Source: Streptomyces sp. 130
GTDB lineage: Bacteria; Actinomycetota; Actinomycetes; Streptomycetales; Streptomycetaceae
DNA: 64,000 bases
Assembly: GCF_007096885.1 (NCBI RefSeq)
Contig: NZ_VJNO01000003.1
Location: forward strand, 62,001-126,000
Reading direction: 5' to 3'
Below, piece after piece: positions 42,092-50,153 of the stretch (position 1 is its first letter; the number at the start of each line of letters is the position of its first letter). Below the pieces are notes generated by a model. It ran no database searches. It was given only the letters and a program-made list of their open reading frames with translations, and was not told the origin of the DNA. The position numbers and the translations under genes are program-made.

Positions 42092-45000
42092 ATGCCCCGC
42101 CCCGATCTGTCCCGCCCCTCCTGGTGGGACTCCGACATCGCCCGCGAGATCCTGCGCGACCGCGGCGTCAGCTCGACCGGAGTCCTCGGCGGCCATCCCG
42201 TCCGGCTCTCCTGCGAACCGCTGCTGCGCCACGACGGTGACGGCGGGCTGCTGCAGTCCGTGCGCATCCAGGCCGGCCGCCCCCTCGACCGGGCCGTGGT
42301 CACCACCCTGTCCGGCGCCTCCGTCCGCAGCGAGCTGATACCCGGTCCGGCCGGCGAAACCCGGATGCTCGTACCGGAGGTGAGCGCTCCGCTGCCGGTG
42401 CTGGTCGAGCTGCCCGACCTGGCTCCGGGCGAGCACGTCGAAGTGCTGCTGACCCCGCAGCGGCACTGGACTCTGCATCTGGTGCAGCACGCCCATCTCG
42501 ACATCGGCTACACCGATCCCCAGGGCACGGTGCTCGCCGAGGGCCGCAAGTACCTCGATTCCCTGCTCGAACTGTGCCGTACGACGGACGACCGGCCCGA
42601 CGCGTCGAAGTTCCGCTGGGCGGTCGAGGGGTTCTTCAGCTTCGAGAACTGGTCGGCGAACCGCCCGCCGCAGCAGGTCGCGCAGTTCCTGGACCGGGTG
42701 CGCGAGGGGCGCATCGAGCTGACCGCGATGCCCTTCAACCTGCACACGGAAACCTGCTCGACGGACGAACTGCACGAGTTGCTGCGCCCGGTACGCGAAC
42801 TGCGCGCCCGGTACGGCATCGACGTCACCACGGCCATGCAGACGGACGTCCCCGGACAGGTCGTGGGCCTGCCCGACGTGCTCGCGGACAGCGGCATCCG
42901 CTATCTCTCGGTCGCCCACAACTGGGCGGGCCGGGCGGTGCCGCACCACACCGGCGGCGGGGCGCTGCCCCGGCTGTTCCGGTGGCGTGCGCCGGGCGGA
43001 CGCAGTGTCCTGGTGTGGCGCACCGACACCCCGCACGGGCTGGCGTACATGGAGGGCTCGATCCTCGGGTTCGACGAGTCCTACGACCGGGTGGACGACC
43101 TGCTGCCGCACTACCTGTCGGCGCTGGCCACCCGGCAGTATCCGCACGAGGGGCGCGGCATCCCCGGCTTCCCGGTCCTGGACGAGGAGTTCAAGGGCGA
43201 TCCGTACCCGTGGGACGTCCTGCACCTGCGGGTGCTGGGCAAGTTCGCGGACAACGGGCCGCCGCGCCGGATCATCGCCGACACCGTGCGCCGGTGGAAC
43301 GAGGAGTGGGCGTTCCCCGTGCTGCGTACTTCACGCAACGAGGACTTCTTCGTTGACGCGGAAGCCCGTTACGGGGACCGCCTCGAAACCTTCGAGGGCG
43401 ACTGGAGCGACTGGTGGGTGGACGGGGTCGGCGCCGGCGCCGTCCCGCTGGCCGCCACCCGTGACGGCCAGGCGGCACTGGCCGACGCCCAGACGGTCGC
43501 CGGGCACGCGGAGATCCTCGGTGCGGCGGGTTCGGGCACCACGGCGTCGGCCCCCGACGTGTACCGGGCGGCCTCCCTGTTCAACGAGCACACCTGGGGC
43601 GGTGGCGATCCCTGGACGCACGGCGACCACGGGCACGCGTCCGGTGAGCGCCAGTGGCACTGGAAGTACGCCCAGGCGCTGCGCGCCCACGACGACGCCA
43701 AGACGCTCCTGGACGGCGCGGGTGCGGCGCTCGGCGGCCGGCTCTCGCCGCGCGAGGGGACGCTCGCCGGTTTCTATGTGACCAATACGTGCAGCTGGCC
43801 GAGGTCGGAGACGGTGCGGCTGTTCCTCCCCGAGAGCACGGTCGCGCTGGAGGAGCCGGTCCGGGTGCTCGACGCGCGCGACGGTGCGGTGCTGGAGCAC
43901 ACCGAGGAGGCGCAGTCCAACGAGTTGCACCGGGCCGCGGGCCGCTTCCTGCTGTTCCGGCTCGCGGACGTGCCCGCGCACGGTGCGGTACGGGTGGACA
44001 TCGTCGAGGGGGAGGCGTTCCCGCCCGTCGACGGGGGGCTCGCCGACGATCCGACGGTCCTGGAGAACGAGTTCCTGCGCGTGAGCGTGGACCTGCGGTC
44101 GGCGTGGATCGGCTCGGTGGTCGACAAGCGCACCGGTCGGGAGCTCGTGCGGCAGGACGCGACCGTGGGGCTCAACGCCTACCTGTACGACGAGTACGCC
44201 ACGGCGGGCGGCTTCAACCACCAGTCGAGCAAGACCACGGCGAACGGGTCGATGCATCTCCTCGCCTCCCGCACGGCGGCGCCGCCGGCCGCCCTGGTGG
44301 ACCGCTTCCGCGATGCGACAGGGCAGACGCTGGTCTACGAGTGCGCCCCGGCCGGCACCGAGCGGCTGCGGGTGCGGGTCCACCTGCCGCACGGGCAGGC
44401 CCGGATCGATCTGGAGAACCGGATCGTGAAGCCCGCGACGCTCACCAAGGAGAGCGCGTTCTTCGCGTTCCCCTTCGCGATGAGCCGGCCTGCCGTCCGT
44501 ATGGAGGCGACCGGGGGTATGACGGGCACCGGACTGCCGGTCGTGCCGGGGTCCGCTCAGCACATGCGGGCGGTACGGCGCTGGGTGAGCTTCGAGGAGG
44601 ACGCGATGGTGGCGGCCGTCGCCACGCAGGACGCGCCGCTCGTCCAGGTGGGCCAGATCGCCGTCCCCTACGCGCCGTATCCGCAGTCGCTGGCCCAGGA
44701 CGAGCCCGGCACGCTCTTCTCCTGGGTGCACAACAACATCTGGGACACCAACTTCCCCTCCGAGCAGGCGTTCGACCACGTGTTCCGCTACAGCGTGGCC
44801 TTCGGACAGGCCGCGCGGACCAGTGGGCCCGTGCTGGGCATGCGCACCGCTGCCGCGGGCAGCCGTCCGCTGCTCGCCGTCCGCGCCCTGGGCGAGGAGA
44901 GCACGGCCCCGGATGCCTCGTACGCGTTGCTGACGGTAGGCGACCGGCGGGTGCGCGTCGTGGGGCTCACCGTTCCGGCCCCCGGTCAGGTGCTCGTCAG

Positions 45001-45181
45001 GCTCCAGTCCTTCGCCGAGGAACCGGTCGCCTGCCGGATCGCCCCCGGCTTCCCCGTCACGGAGGCCCGCATGGCGGACTACCTCGGGTCCGCCGGTGAC
45101 CTCCTGACGCAGGACGACGAGGGCGCCTCGACCGTCGACGTACCCGTGCTGGGCACGTGTGCGGTGCTGCTGCGGCTGTGA
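42092..45181 (+). CDS. GH38 family glycoside hydrolase (second, divergent)
   Basis: 1029 residues, no signal peptide. The GH38-type zinc and catalytic sites are HLVQHAHLDIGYTDPQGTVL (about 136-155) and TAMQTDVPGQVVGLPDVL (Asp at about 253). A middle domain and large C-terminal beta-domains follow (FSWVHNNIWDTNFPSEQAFD). It differs strongly from the other GH38 in the window: HAHLDIGYTD versus GHAHIDTAWLW places it in the subgroup that includes enzymes with alpha-1,3- or glucosyl specificity, so the linkage is not certain. Last gene of the plus-strand arm, followed by two strong hairpins. With GH38 number one it would dismantle imported branched mannosides. Confidence 0.88.
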   Translation: MPRPDLSRPSWWDSDIAREILRDRGVSSTGVLGGHPVRLSCEPLLRHDGDGGLLQSVRIQAGRPLDRAVVTTLSGASVRSELIPGPAGETRMLVPEVSAPLPVLVELPDLAPGEHVEVLLTPQRHWTLHLVQHAHLDIGYTDPQGTVLAEGRKYLDSLLELCRTTDDRPDASKFRWAVEGFFSFENWSANRPPQQVAQFLDRVREGRIELTAMPFNLHTETCSTDELHELLRPVRELRARYGIDVTTAMQTDVPGQVVGLPDVLADSGIRYLSVAHNWAGRAVPHHTGGGALPRLFRWRAPGGRSVLVWRTDTPHGLAYMEGSILGFDESYDRVDDLLPHYLSALATRQYPHEGRGIPGFPVLDEEFKGDPYPWDVLHLRVLGKFADNGPPRRIIADTVRRWNEEWAFPVLRTSRNEDFFVDAEARYGDRLETFEGDWSDWWVDGVGAGAVPLAATRDGQAALADAQTVAGHAEILGAAGSGTTASAPDVYRAASLFNEHTWGGGDPWTHGDHGHASGERQWHWKYAQALRAHDDAKTLLDGAGAALGGRLSPREGTLAGFYVTNTCSWPRSETVRLFLPESTVALEEPVRVLDARDGAVLEHTEEAQSNELHRAAGRFLLFRLADVPAHGAVRVDIVEGEAFPPVDGGLADDPTVLENEFLRVSVDLRSAWIGSVVDKRTGRELVRQDATVGLNAYLYDEYATAGGFNHQSSKTTANGSMHLLASRTAAPPAALVDRFRDATGQTLVYECAPAGTERLRVRVHLPHGQARIDLENRIVKPATLTKESAFFAFPFAMSRPAVRMEATGGMTGTGLPVVPGSAQHMRAVRRWVSFEEDAMVAAVATQDAPLVQVGQIAVPYAPYPQSLAQDEPGTLFSWVHNNIWDTNFPSEQAFDHVFRYSVAFGQAARTSGPVLGMRTAAAGSRPLLAVRALGEESTAPDASYALLTVGDRRVRVVGLTVPAPGQVLVRLQSFAEEPVACRIAPGFPVTEARMADYLGSAGDLLTQDDEGASTVDVPVLGTCAVLLRL

Positions 45182-45210
45182 CGTGCGGCCCGGGGCGCCC
45201 GGGCCGCACG
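45182..45210. terminator. Strong hairpin after the mannan locus
   Basis: Perfect 11-bp inverted repeat, CGTGCGGCCCG (45182-45192) and CGGGCCGCACG (45200-45210), one base past the GH38 stop. Confidence 0.8.
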
Positions 45211-45236
45211 CAACGCGGCTCGGCGGCTCCGCCACT

Positions 45237-45267
45237 GTGCCGGCCCCTCTGGCCACGGGGCCGGCAC
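45237..45267. terminator. Second hairpin between convergent genes
   Basis: Perfect 11-bp arms GTGCCGGCCCC (45237-45247) and GGGGCCGGCAC (45257-45267), 9 bp before the end of the minus-strand gene. It probably terminates both directions. Confidence 0.8.
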
Positions 45268-45275
45268 GGTGTGTG

Positions 45276-45653
45276 TCACGGGCGCGGTATCTCGGTGGTG
45301 ACCTGGTCGTACCGGACGAGACGGGGGGTGAAGGTGTACGAGGGATGTCCCGCCTGGAGACGAGCCGTGGCATCGTCGAGATACGCCCACATGTCGGCGG
45401 GGTCCGCGCCGACGCCGAACGTCGCGTCGTTCAGCACCTCCATGTCGGGGCTGGAGATGTATGCCACGTACTTGAGGGTCTGACTGCCGCCGGCCATGAG
45501 TGCCTCGGTCTCCTTCGGGGCGATGTGGTGTGTGTTCCCGTCCATGCCACCCGTGGTATCGGCGGCCTGTGCTGTCGCGGTCGTCGTGAGAAGTGTCGAT
45601 GCGGTCGCCACGCCGGCGGCGCCCAGGATCGTTCGCCGGGAAATGTCTGGCAC
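45276..45653 (-). CDS. Small Tat-exported protein, unknown function
   Basis: 125 residues. The N-terminus is a twin-arginine signal (DISRRTILGAAGVATASTLL) with probable cleavage after AQA (about residue 30). The mature part of about 95 residues has HHIAPKETEALMAGGSQTLK, YVAYISSPDMEVLNDATFGV and a C-terminal TPRLVRYDQVTTEIPRP. No cysteines and no catalytic motif are seen. Tat export suggests folding, or a cofactor or partner, before export. The GTG start has GGAGGA 4 nt upstream. It ends 9 bp from a strong hairpin shared with the convergent GH38 gene. Confidence 0.75.
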   Translation of the reverse strand: MPDISRRTILGAAGVATASTLLTTTATAQAADTTGGMDGNTHHIAPKETEALMAGGSQTLKYVAYISSPDMEVLNDATFGVGADPADMWAYLDDATARLQAGHPSYTFTPRLVRYDQVTTEIPRP

Positions 45654-45768
45654 AGTCCTCCCCCTACGTCGGTGGCCCCTCCCGCGAGGGGCGCGCGGCC
45701 GACGTTACAGCCACGTGCTCGCCGTGGAAGACCTTTTACGCTCCGGGCCACGGGCCGCGCCCGCCCCG

Positions 45769-46644
45769 TCACGTCCGTCTCAGATCGGCCTGCACCAGGT
45801 CGTGGTCCGACCACGGGGTCAGGCGCACCCGGTGGTCCACCGGGTCGAAGCCGCGGAGAAAGATGTAGTCGAACTTGCTCCGCCAGTCGGTGGTCGGCTC
45901 GCACACCCCCGTACCGGACGGACCGCACGGGCGGTCCGCGTCCCTGGCCATGTCCCACATCACGGCGAGTTCGGGTGCTTCCGGCACCGCGTTGAAGTCA
46001 CCGAGAACGATCGCGCGGTCGTACCGGGCGACCGCCTCGGCCAGCACGCCGGTCTGCTCCGCCCGGACCGACTCCTGCCTCCGCTGGGCCAGGTGCGTGT
46101 TGAACACCCGGACCCGCAGGCCGTCCACGAGGGTCGTGACCGCCATGTACCCGCGGTCCTCGGAACCGCCGTGGGGGTATTCCACTGTCACCGGGTCGGT
46201 CATCGGGGCGGCCGACAGGATTGCCTGGCCGAAGCCGCCCGGGCTCCAGGGCACTCCCCCGCACCGGCTCCAACTGGGCAGAACCGGCCCGTACTCGACG
46301 TGGTAGACCAGCCCGTACCGGTACCGCAGATGGTCCCGGATCCTCTCGACATCACCCACGCACGCTTCTTGCAGGCCGATGACCTGGGGGGCGTACGCGG
46401 CGATCTCCGCCGCCCTGCCGCCGTTGCGCCCGCTCGCCTCGCAGGGGTTGCAGATGTTCCAGGTCATGACGCGGCCCGGCACGGCCGCCTCGGGGGCGTC
46501 GGCCGGCAGCGGTCCGGCCGTGTAGGCGATGTTCGACACGCTCGGTCCGGCGAGCAGCAGGCAGGCCACGACCAGTGTCCCCGCAAGCCACCGCGCGCCT
46601 CTTCCGGCCACTCTCGGCTCCTCGCCGTAGATCCACACACTCAC
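45769..46644 (-). CDS. Membrane-anchored endonuclease/exonuclease/phosphatase (EEP) family protein
   Basis: A 291-residue protein with one N-terminal transmembrane segment (WLAGTLVVACLLLAGPSVSN) and an extracytoplasmic EEP domain: VMTWNICNPCEASGRNGG (Asn at the metal site), VIGLQEACVGDVERI (Glu ligand), VRVFNTHLAQRRQ, AIVLGDFNAVPEAPELAVMW (Asp-Asn) and the final LTPWSDHDLVQADL (Asp-His). All EEP catalytic residues are present, so it should hydrolyse phosphodiesters such as nucleic acids, phosphoinositides or sphingomyelin-like lipids. GTG 46644 is preferred because GGGGAG precedes it; GTG 46665 is an alternative without a ribosome binding site. Confidence 0.85.
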   Translation of the reverse strand: MSVWIYGEEPRVAGRGARWLAGTLVVACLLLAGPSVSNIAYTAGPLPADAPEAAVPGRVMTWNICNPCEASGRNGGRAAEIAAYAPQVIGLQEACVGDVERIRDHLRYRYGLVYHVEYGPVLPSWSRCGGVPWSPGGFGQAILSAAPMTDPVTVEYPHGGSEDRGYMAVTTLVDGLRVRVFNTHLAQRRQESVRAEQTGVLAEAVARYDRAIVLGDFNAVPEAPELAVMWDMARDADRPCGPSGTGVCEPTTDWRSKFDYIFLRGFDPVDHRVRLTPWSDHDLVQADLRRT

Positions 46645-46742
46645 CTGCGAGGTCTCCCCCCGCACGCGCTCATGTGGCGGAGTCTAGGCGGCACGAGGAG
46701 CCCGGGTCTCGTGACGGCAGCACCTCGGACACGCCGGTCGCC

Positions 46743-46748
46743 TATGAT
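46743..46748 (+). promoter_or_regulatory. Probable -10 element of the trpS leader transcript
   Basis: TATGAT, five of six matches to TATAAT, 6 bp before the leader ATG. Transcription from it should begin at or next to that ATG, making the leader peptide mRNA leaderless. No clear -35 is seen. Confidence 0.5.
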
Positions 46749-46754
46749 GCGGCC

Positions 46755-46796
46755 ATGCATCTTTCGTCTTGTCTGAGCTGGTGGCGCTCCTCGTAG
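46755..46796 (+). CDS. Trp-Trp leader peptide (attenuator) of trpS
   Basis: A 13-codon reading frame, MHLSSCLSWWRSS, with two adjacent Trp codons near its end. It starts 7 bp after a TATGAT box and ends 109 bp before the trpS ATG. Trp is about 1% of residues in average proteins, so Trp-Trp in a 13-mer just ahead of a tryptophanyl-tRNA synthetase gene is the hallmark of ribosome-mediated transcription attenuation. Regulation of an auxiliary, indolmycin-resistant TrpRS gene by this mechanism has been reported in Streptomyces coelicolor. Stalling at the Trp codons when charged tRNA-Trp is low would prevent the downstream terminator stem. Confidence 0.88.
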   Translation: MHLSSCLSWWRSS

Positions 46797-46820
46797 GAGC
46801 GGCTGCCTCTCATTCATGAC

Positions 46821-46889
46821 CGGGCCGTTCGAATGGACGGCCCGCTCGTGGTCCCTGCGCCAGGGACGTGTCGTCCGAACGGCGACACG
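46821..46889 (+). promoter_or_regulatory. Attenuator stems between leader peptide and trpS
   Basis: Three hairpins in succession: CGGGCCGT (46821-46828)/ACGGCCCG (46837-46844), GTCCCTG (46851-46857)/CAGGGAC (46861-46867), and CGTGTCG (46867-46873)/CGACACG (46883-46889). The upstream leader segment can compete with the first stem. Which of them acts as terminator cannot be decided by eye. Confidence 0.7.
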
Positions 46890-46905
46890 ACCACCAGGAG
46901 ACCAC

Positions 46906-48024
46906 ATGCACATCACCTCGCAGCCGGCGGCCCCGGGCCCTCAGGCCGACGCCGCCCATTCGTCCACCGACGCCCTCGGCGTGAGCGCCGCGCAGGCGCG
47001 CAGCGCGGCGCTGGAAGAAATGATCCTCGTGGACCCGGGGCGGTTTCGCGTACTGACCGGGGACCGCCCGACCGGACGTCTGCATCTGGGGCACTACTTC
47101 GGCACCCTCCACAACCGGGTCCGTCTGCAGAACTCGGGTGTGGAGACGTTCGTGCTCATCGCCGACTACCAGGTGCTGACCGACCGCGACGCGGCGGACG
47201 GCCTGACCGGGTATGTCGAGGAGCTGGTCCTGGACTACCTCGCCGTCGGAGTGGACCCCGAGCGCAGCACGATCTTCACGCACAGCGCCGTTCCCGCCCT
47301 CAACCAACTGCTGCTGCCGTTCCTCAGCCTGGTCTCCGTCGCCGAACTGAGCCGCAATCCCACGGTGAAGGACGAGATCGCGCACTCGCAGCAGTCCTCG
47401 GTCAGCGGCCTGATGTTCACCTACCCCGCCCATCAGGCCGCCGACATCCTCTTCTGCAAGGCCAACCTGGTGCCGGTCGGCCGGGACCAGCTTCCCCACC
47501 TGGAAGTCGCCCGCACCGTCGCCCGCCGCTTCAACGACCGCTACGGCCGCGGTGACGCCGTCTTCCCCCAGCCCGACGCCCTGTTGTCTCCCGCTCCGCT
47601 GCTCCTGGGGACCGACGGAACCAAGATGAGCAAGAGCCGTGGCAATGCGATCGCCCTGGCCGCGGACGCCGACGAGACGGCCCGGCTGATCAAGGGGGCC
47701 AAGACCGACTCCGAACGCCGCATCACCTACGATCCCGCCGGTCGCCCGGAGGTGTCCTCCCTGGTGCTCCTCGCGGCTCTCTGCCAGAACCGCACCCCCC
47801 AGCGGATGGCCGACGACATCGGAGCCGGCGGAGCCGCCGCTCTCAAACGGACGGTGACAGAAGCGGTCAACGAGTACCTGGCCCCGATCCGGGCCCGTCG
47901 CGTCGAGTACGCCCGAGACCGCGCCCACCTGCGCCGGACACTGCACGAGGGCAATGAGCGGGCACGAGCCGTCGCCGATGCCACCCTCGCCGAGGTGCGG
48001 GCGGCGATGAACAGCCGCTGCTGA
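46906..48024 (+). CDS. trpS: Tryptophanyl-tRNA synthetase, auxiliary type
   Basis: A 372-residue class I aminoacyl-tRNA synthetase that charges tRNA-Trp. The HIGH-type motif is DRPTGRLHLGHYFGTLHNRV (HLGH at about 59-62), the loop motif GTDGTKMSKSRGNAI (KMSKS at about 239-243). A core block is NPTVKDEIAHSQQSSVSGLM then FTYPAHQAADILFCKANLVP. The 37-residue N-terminal extension before the Rossmann fold is unusual. ATG 46906 has AGGAG 5 nt upstream. The attenuator leader upstream marks it as the inducible second TrpRS of streptomycetes rather than the housekeeping enzyme; such enzymes confer resistance to TrpRS inhibitors such as indolmycin. The next gene, a response regulator, starts 100 bp downstream. 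Confidence 0.93.
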   Translation: MHITSQPAAPGPQADAAHSSTDALGVSAAQARSAALEEMILVDPGRFRVLTGDRPTGRLHLGHYFGTLHNRVRLQNSGVETFVLIADYQVLTDRDAADGLTGYVEELVLDYLAVGVDPERSTIFTHSAVPALNQLLLPFLSLVSVAELSRNPTVKDEIAHSQQSSVSGLMFTYPAHQAADILFCKANLVPVGRDQLPHLEVARTVARRFNDRYGRGDAVFPQPDALLSPAPLLLGTDGTKMSKSRGNAIALAADADETARLIKGAKTDSERRITYDPAGRPEVSSLVLLAALCQNRTPQRMADDIGAGGAAALKRTVTEAVNEYLAPIRARRVEYARDRAHLRRTLHEGNERARAVADATLAEVRAAMNSRC

Positions 48025-48123
48025 CGACCGGGCACCACCGCGCCGCGTTCTCGCGCACGTGGGAACCCCCTCCCCCGTGGGGGCGTTGTCACGGGTTGCG
48101 GGGAGGACGAGGGGAGTTGCACC

Positions 48124-48804
48124 GTGGCGCACAAGCACGCGCGGGGGCCGTGGCGGCTGCTGCTGGTGGAGGACGACCGGGAGCTGGCCGACATGCTCTC
48201 CGACGTACTGCGGGCCGAGGGATACGCGGTCGATCTGGCGACCGACGGCCAGCAGGGTCTCCATCTCGGCCTCTCCCGGCAGTACGACGTACTCGCCGTC
48301 GACCGACGCCTGCCCGGGCTCGACGGCGTCGACCTCATGGGCCGGTTACGGTCCCGCGGCGTGCGGACACCCGTGCTGCTCCTCACCGCGATGGGCACGG
48401 TGCACGACCGGGTCGACGGGCTGGACGCCGGTGCCGACGACTACCTCGTGAAGCCCTTCGACCTCGACGAACTCAGCGCCCGTCTGCGCGCGTTGTGCCG
48501 ACGGGCCCTCGATGTCAGCGATGTGCTCAGGATAGGCACGGGGCACCTGTACGTCGGCCGCAGGGAGGTCGAGCTGGCGAACGGCGAACAGGTCGCCCTC
48601 GCGCCGCGCGAGTTCGCACTGCTGTGGGCGCTCGCTTCGCGCCCCGAAACGGTGCACTCGCGGGCGGAGTTGCGCCGGCTGGTGTTCCAGGAGGCGCCCG
48701 CGTCGTCCATCGTCGACACCTACGTCTACTACCTGCGCCGCAAACTGGGCAGGCGTGTCGTGCGCACGGTCCGCGGTCTCGGCTACCGGCTGGGGGCACT
48801 GTGA
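48124..48804 (+). CDS. OmpR family response regulator (contains a TTA codon)
   Basis: 226 residues. Receiver domain: LLLVEDDRELADML (acidic pair), VLAVDRRLPGLDGVDLM (phospho-acceptor Asp at about 60) and LVKPFDLDEL (Lys). The winged-helix output domain runs from about residue 130: LAPREFALLWALASRPETVH, YVYYLRRKLG and VRTVRGLGYRLGAL. Codon 75 is TTA (48346-48348), so translation should need bldA tRNA and occur in late growth. The GTG start has GGGGAG upstream. It overlaps the kinase start (GTGA), forming a two-component pair just before the aromatic ammonia-lyase cluster, which it might control. Confidence 0.93.
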   Translation: MAHKHARGPWRLLLVEDDRELADMLSDVLRAEGYAVDLATDGQQGLHLGLSRQYDVLAVDRRLPGLDGVDLMGRLRSRGVRTPVLLLTAMGTVHDRVDGLDAGADDYLVKPFDLDELSARLRALCRRALDVSDVLRIGTGHLYVGRREVELANGEQVALAPREFALLWALASRPETVHSRAELRRLVFQEAPASSIVDTYVYYLRRKLGRRVVRTVRGLGYRLGAL

Positions 48805-50153
48805 GCCGGTCGCCGTCGGCCGAGTGGGCGGCGGTGCGGCGCGCGCGCCTGCGGATCGCCGTGATCACCGGGGCGATCATCACGCTGCTGGTCACGGTCG
48901 TCGGAGGCGTGGCGCACACGGTGATGGTCGACGCGCAGAACGGCCAGGTGTGGCGCGAGCTGCGCTACGGCGCGATGTACGGCGACCCGGTCAAGCCTCC
49001 CGTATGCACCTGGCTGTACGCACCCGGCGTGGAGCCCCTGTCCAACGCTCCGCTCGGCTTCCCGTTGCGCGCCGACATCGAGGAGGTCCGCGGCACCCGA
49101 CAGGCCGTGGAGCGCACCGTGGAACGTGACGACACGGTCTATCTGGTGCGCACCCAGCCCCGGGCCGACGGAGACGTCGTGCAGGCCGTGTTCGACATGC
49201 GCTTCCAGCTGGCCGACCGCAGCCATCTGTGGTTCGCGCTGGCGGTGGCCGAAGTCGTGGGGCTGCTGGCCGCGGCCGTCACGGGGGCGGTCCTCGGGCG
49301 TCGTGCCGTGGCCCCGCTGGCGGAGGCGCTGACCCGCCAGCACCACTTCGTCACGGATGCCAGTCACGAGCTGCGCACCCCGGTCACCCAGGTGCACACG
49401 CGGGCGCAGATGCTGGCGCGCCAGGCGGCCGACCAGGGTCTGCCGGGCCCCCACCGCGACACGCTGGCCCGGCTGGTCGCTTCGACGGGGCGGCTCGGCG
49501 AGGTGCTCGACGACCTGCTGCTGTCCGCGAGCCTCGCGGCCGGCCCGGCACGGCGGTCGGAACACCGGCCGGTCGAACTGGTCGCGCTGGCCCGGTCCGT
49601 GGCGGCCGAGGAGTCGGACCGGGTGGGGGCGCGTGGTCTCACCGTCGTGGTGGACGGTCCCCCGCACCCTCTCTTCGTGGACGGTGTCCAGTCCGCGCTG
49701 CGCCGCGCCATCGGCGAGTTGCTGTCCAACGCGATCCGTCACACCCCGGCCGGGGGGCGGATCGAGATGGTCCTCTCGCGCTCCGGAGGTACGGTGCTCC
49801 TGGTCGTCGCGGACACCGGGCCCGGGTTCGAACCCGCCGCCGTCGAGCAGCTGTTCCGCAGGTTCCACCGCGGCAGCGGTGACGGCGGGCGGTACGGGCT
49901 GGGGCTGGCGCTGCTCCAGGAGGTCGTCGAACATCACGGGGGCACGGTCGCGGCCGACGGGCGCCCCGGCCGGGGCGCCCGGTTCACCATCCGCCTGCCG
50001 GAGTGCGCGGCCCCGCCCGGCGTCCCGGCCGAGGCGCGGCCGGCCGAGGCGCGACCGGTCACGGCGACTCGTGAGCGGCGACCAGGCGGGCCGCGGCGCG
50101 TACGTCCCGGTCCAGCGGGCGGTCCGGGTCGACCGGGGGGATCGCCTCGCTGA
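48801..50153 (+). CDS. Sensor histidine kinase
   Basis: 450 residues. Two membrane helices (RIAVITGAIITLLVTVVGGV at about 15-34 and LWFALAVAEVVGLLAAAVTG at about 145-164) flank an extracellular sensor of about 110 residues with one Cys (KPPVCTWLY). H box: HHFVTDASHELRTPVTQVHT (His at about 189). N box: RRAIGELLSNAIRHTPAGGR (about 308-327). G boxes: VVADTGPGFEP and GRYGLGLALLQEVV. All are intact. The C-terminus adds a Pro/Arg-rich tail that overlaps the 3' end of the convergent ammonia-lyase gene by 95 bp. GTG 48801 overlaps the response-regulator stop, so the pair is coupled. The signal is unknown. Confidence 0.92.
   Translation: MSRSPSAEWAAVRRARLRIAVITGAIITLLVTVVGGVAHTVMVDAQNGQVWRELRYGAMYGDPVKPPVCTWLYAPGVEPLSNAPLGFPLRADIEEVRGTRQAVERTVERDDTVYLVRTQPRADGDVVQAVFDMRFQLADRSHLWFALAVAEVVGLLAAAVTGAVLGRRAVAPLAEALTRQHHFVTDASHELRTPVTQVHTRAQMLARQAADQGLPGPHRDTLARLVASTGRLGEVLDDLLLSASLAAGPARRSEHRPVELVALARSVAAEESDRVGARGLTVVVDGPPHPLFVDGVQSALRRAIGELLSNAIRHTPAGGRIEMVLSRSGGTVLLVVADTGPGFEPAAVEQLFRRFHRGSGDGGRYGLGLALLQEVVEHHGGTVAADGRPGRGARFTIRLPECAAPPGVPAEARPAEARPVTATRERRPGGPRRVRPGPAGGPGRPGGSPR

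Noticed and set aside
43331..45373. A 680-codon minus-strand frame opposite the second GH38
   Set aside because: Antisense shadow with no motif; it also crosses two strong terminators.
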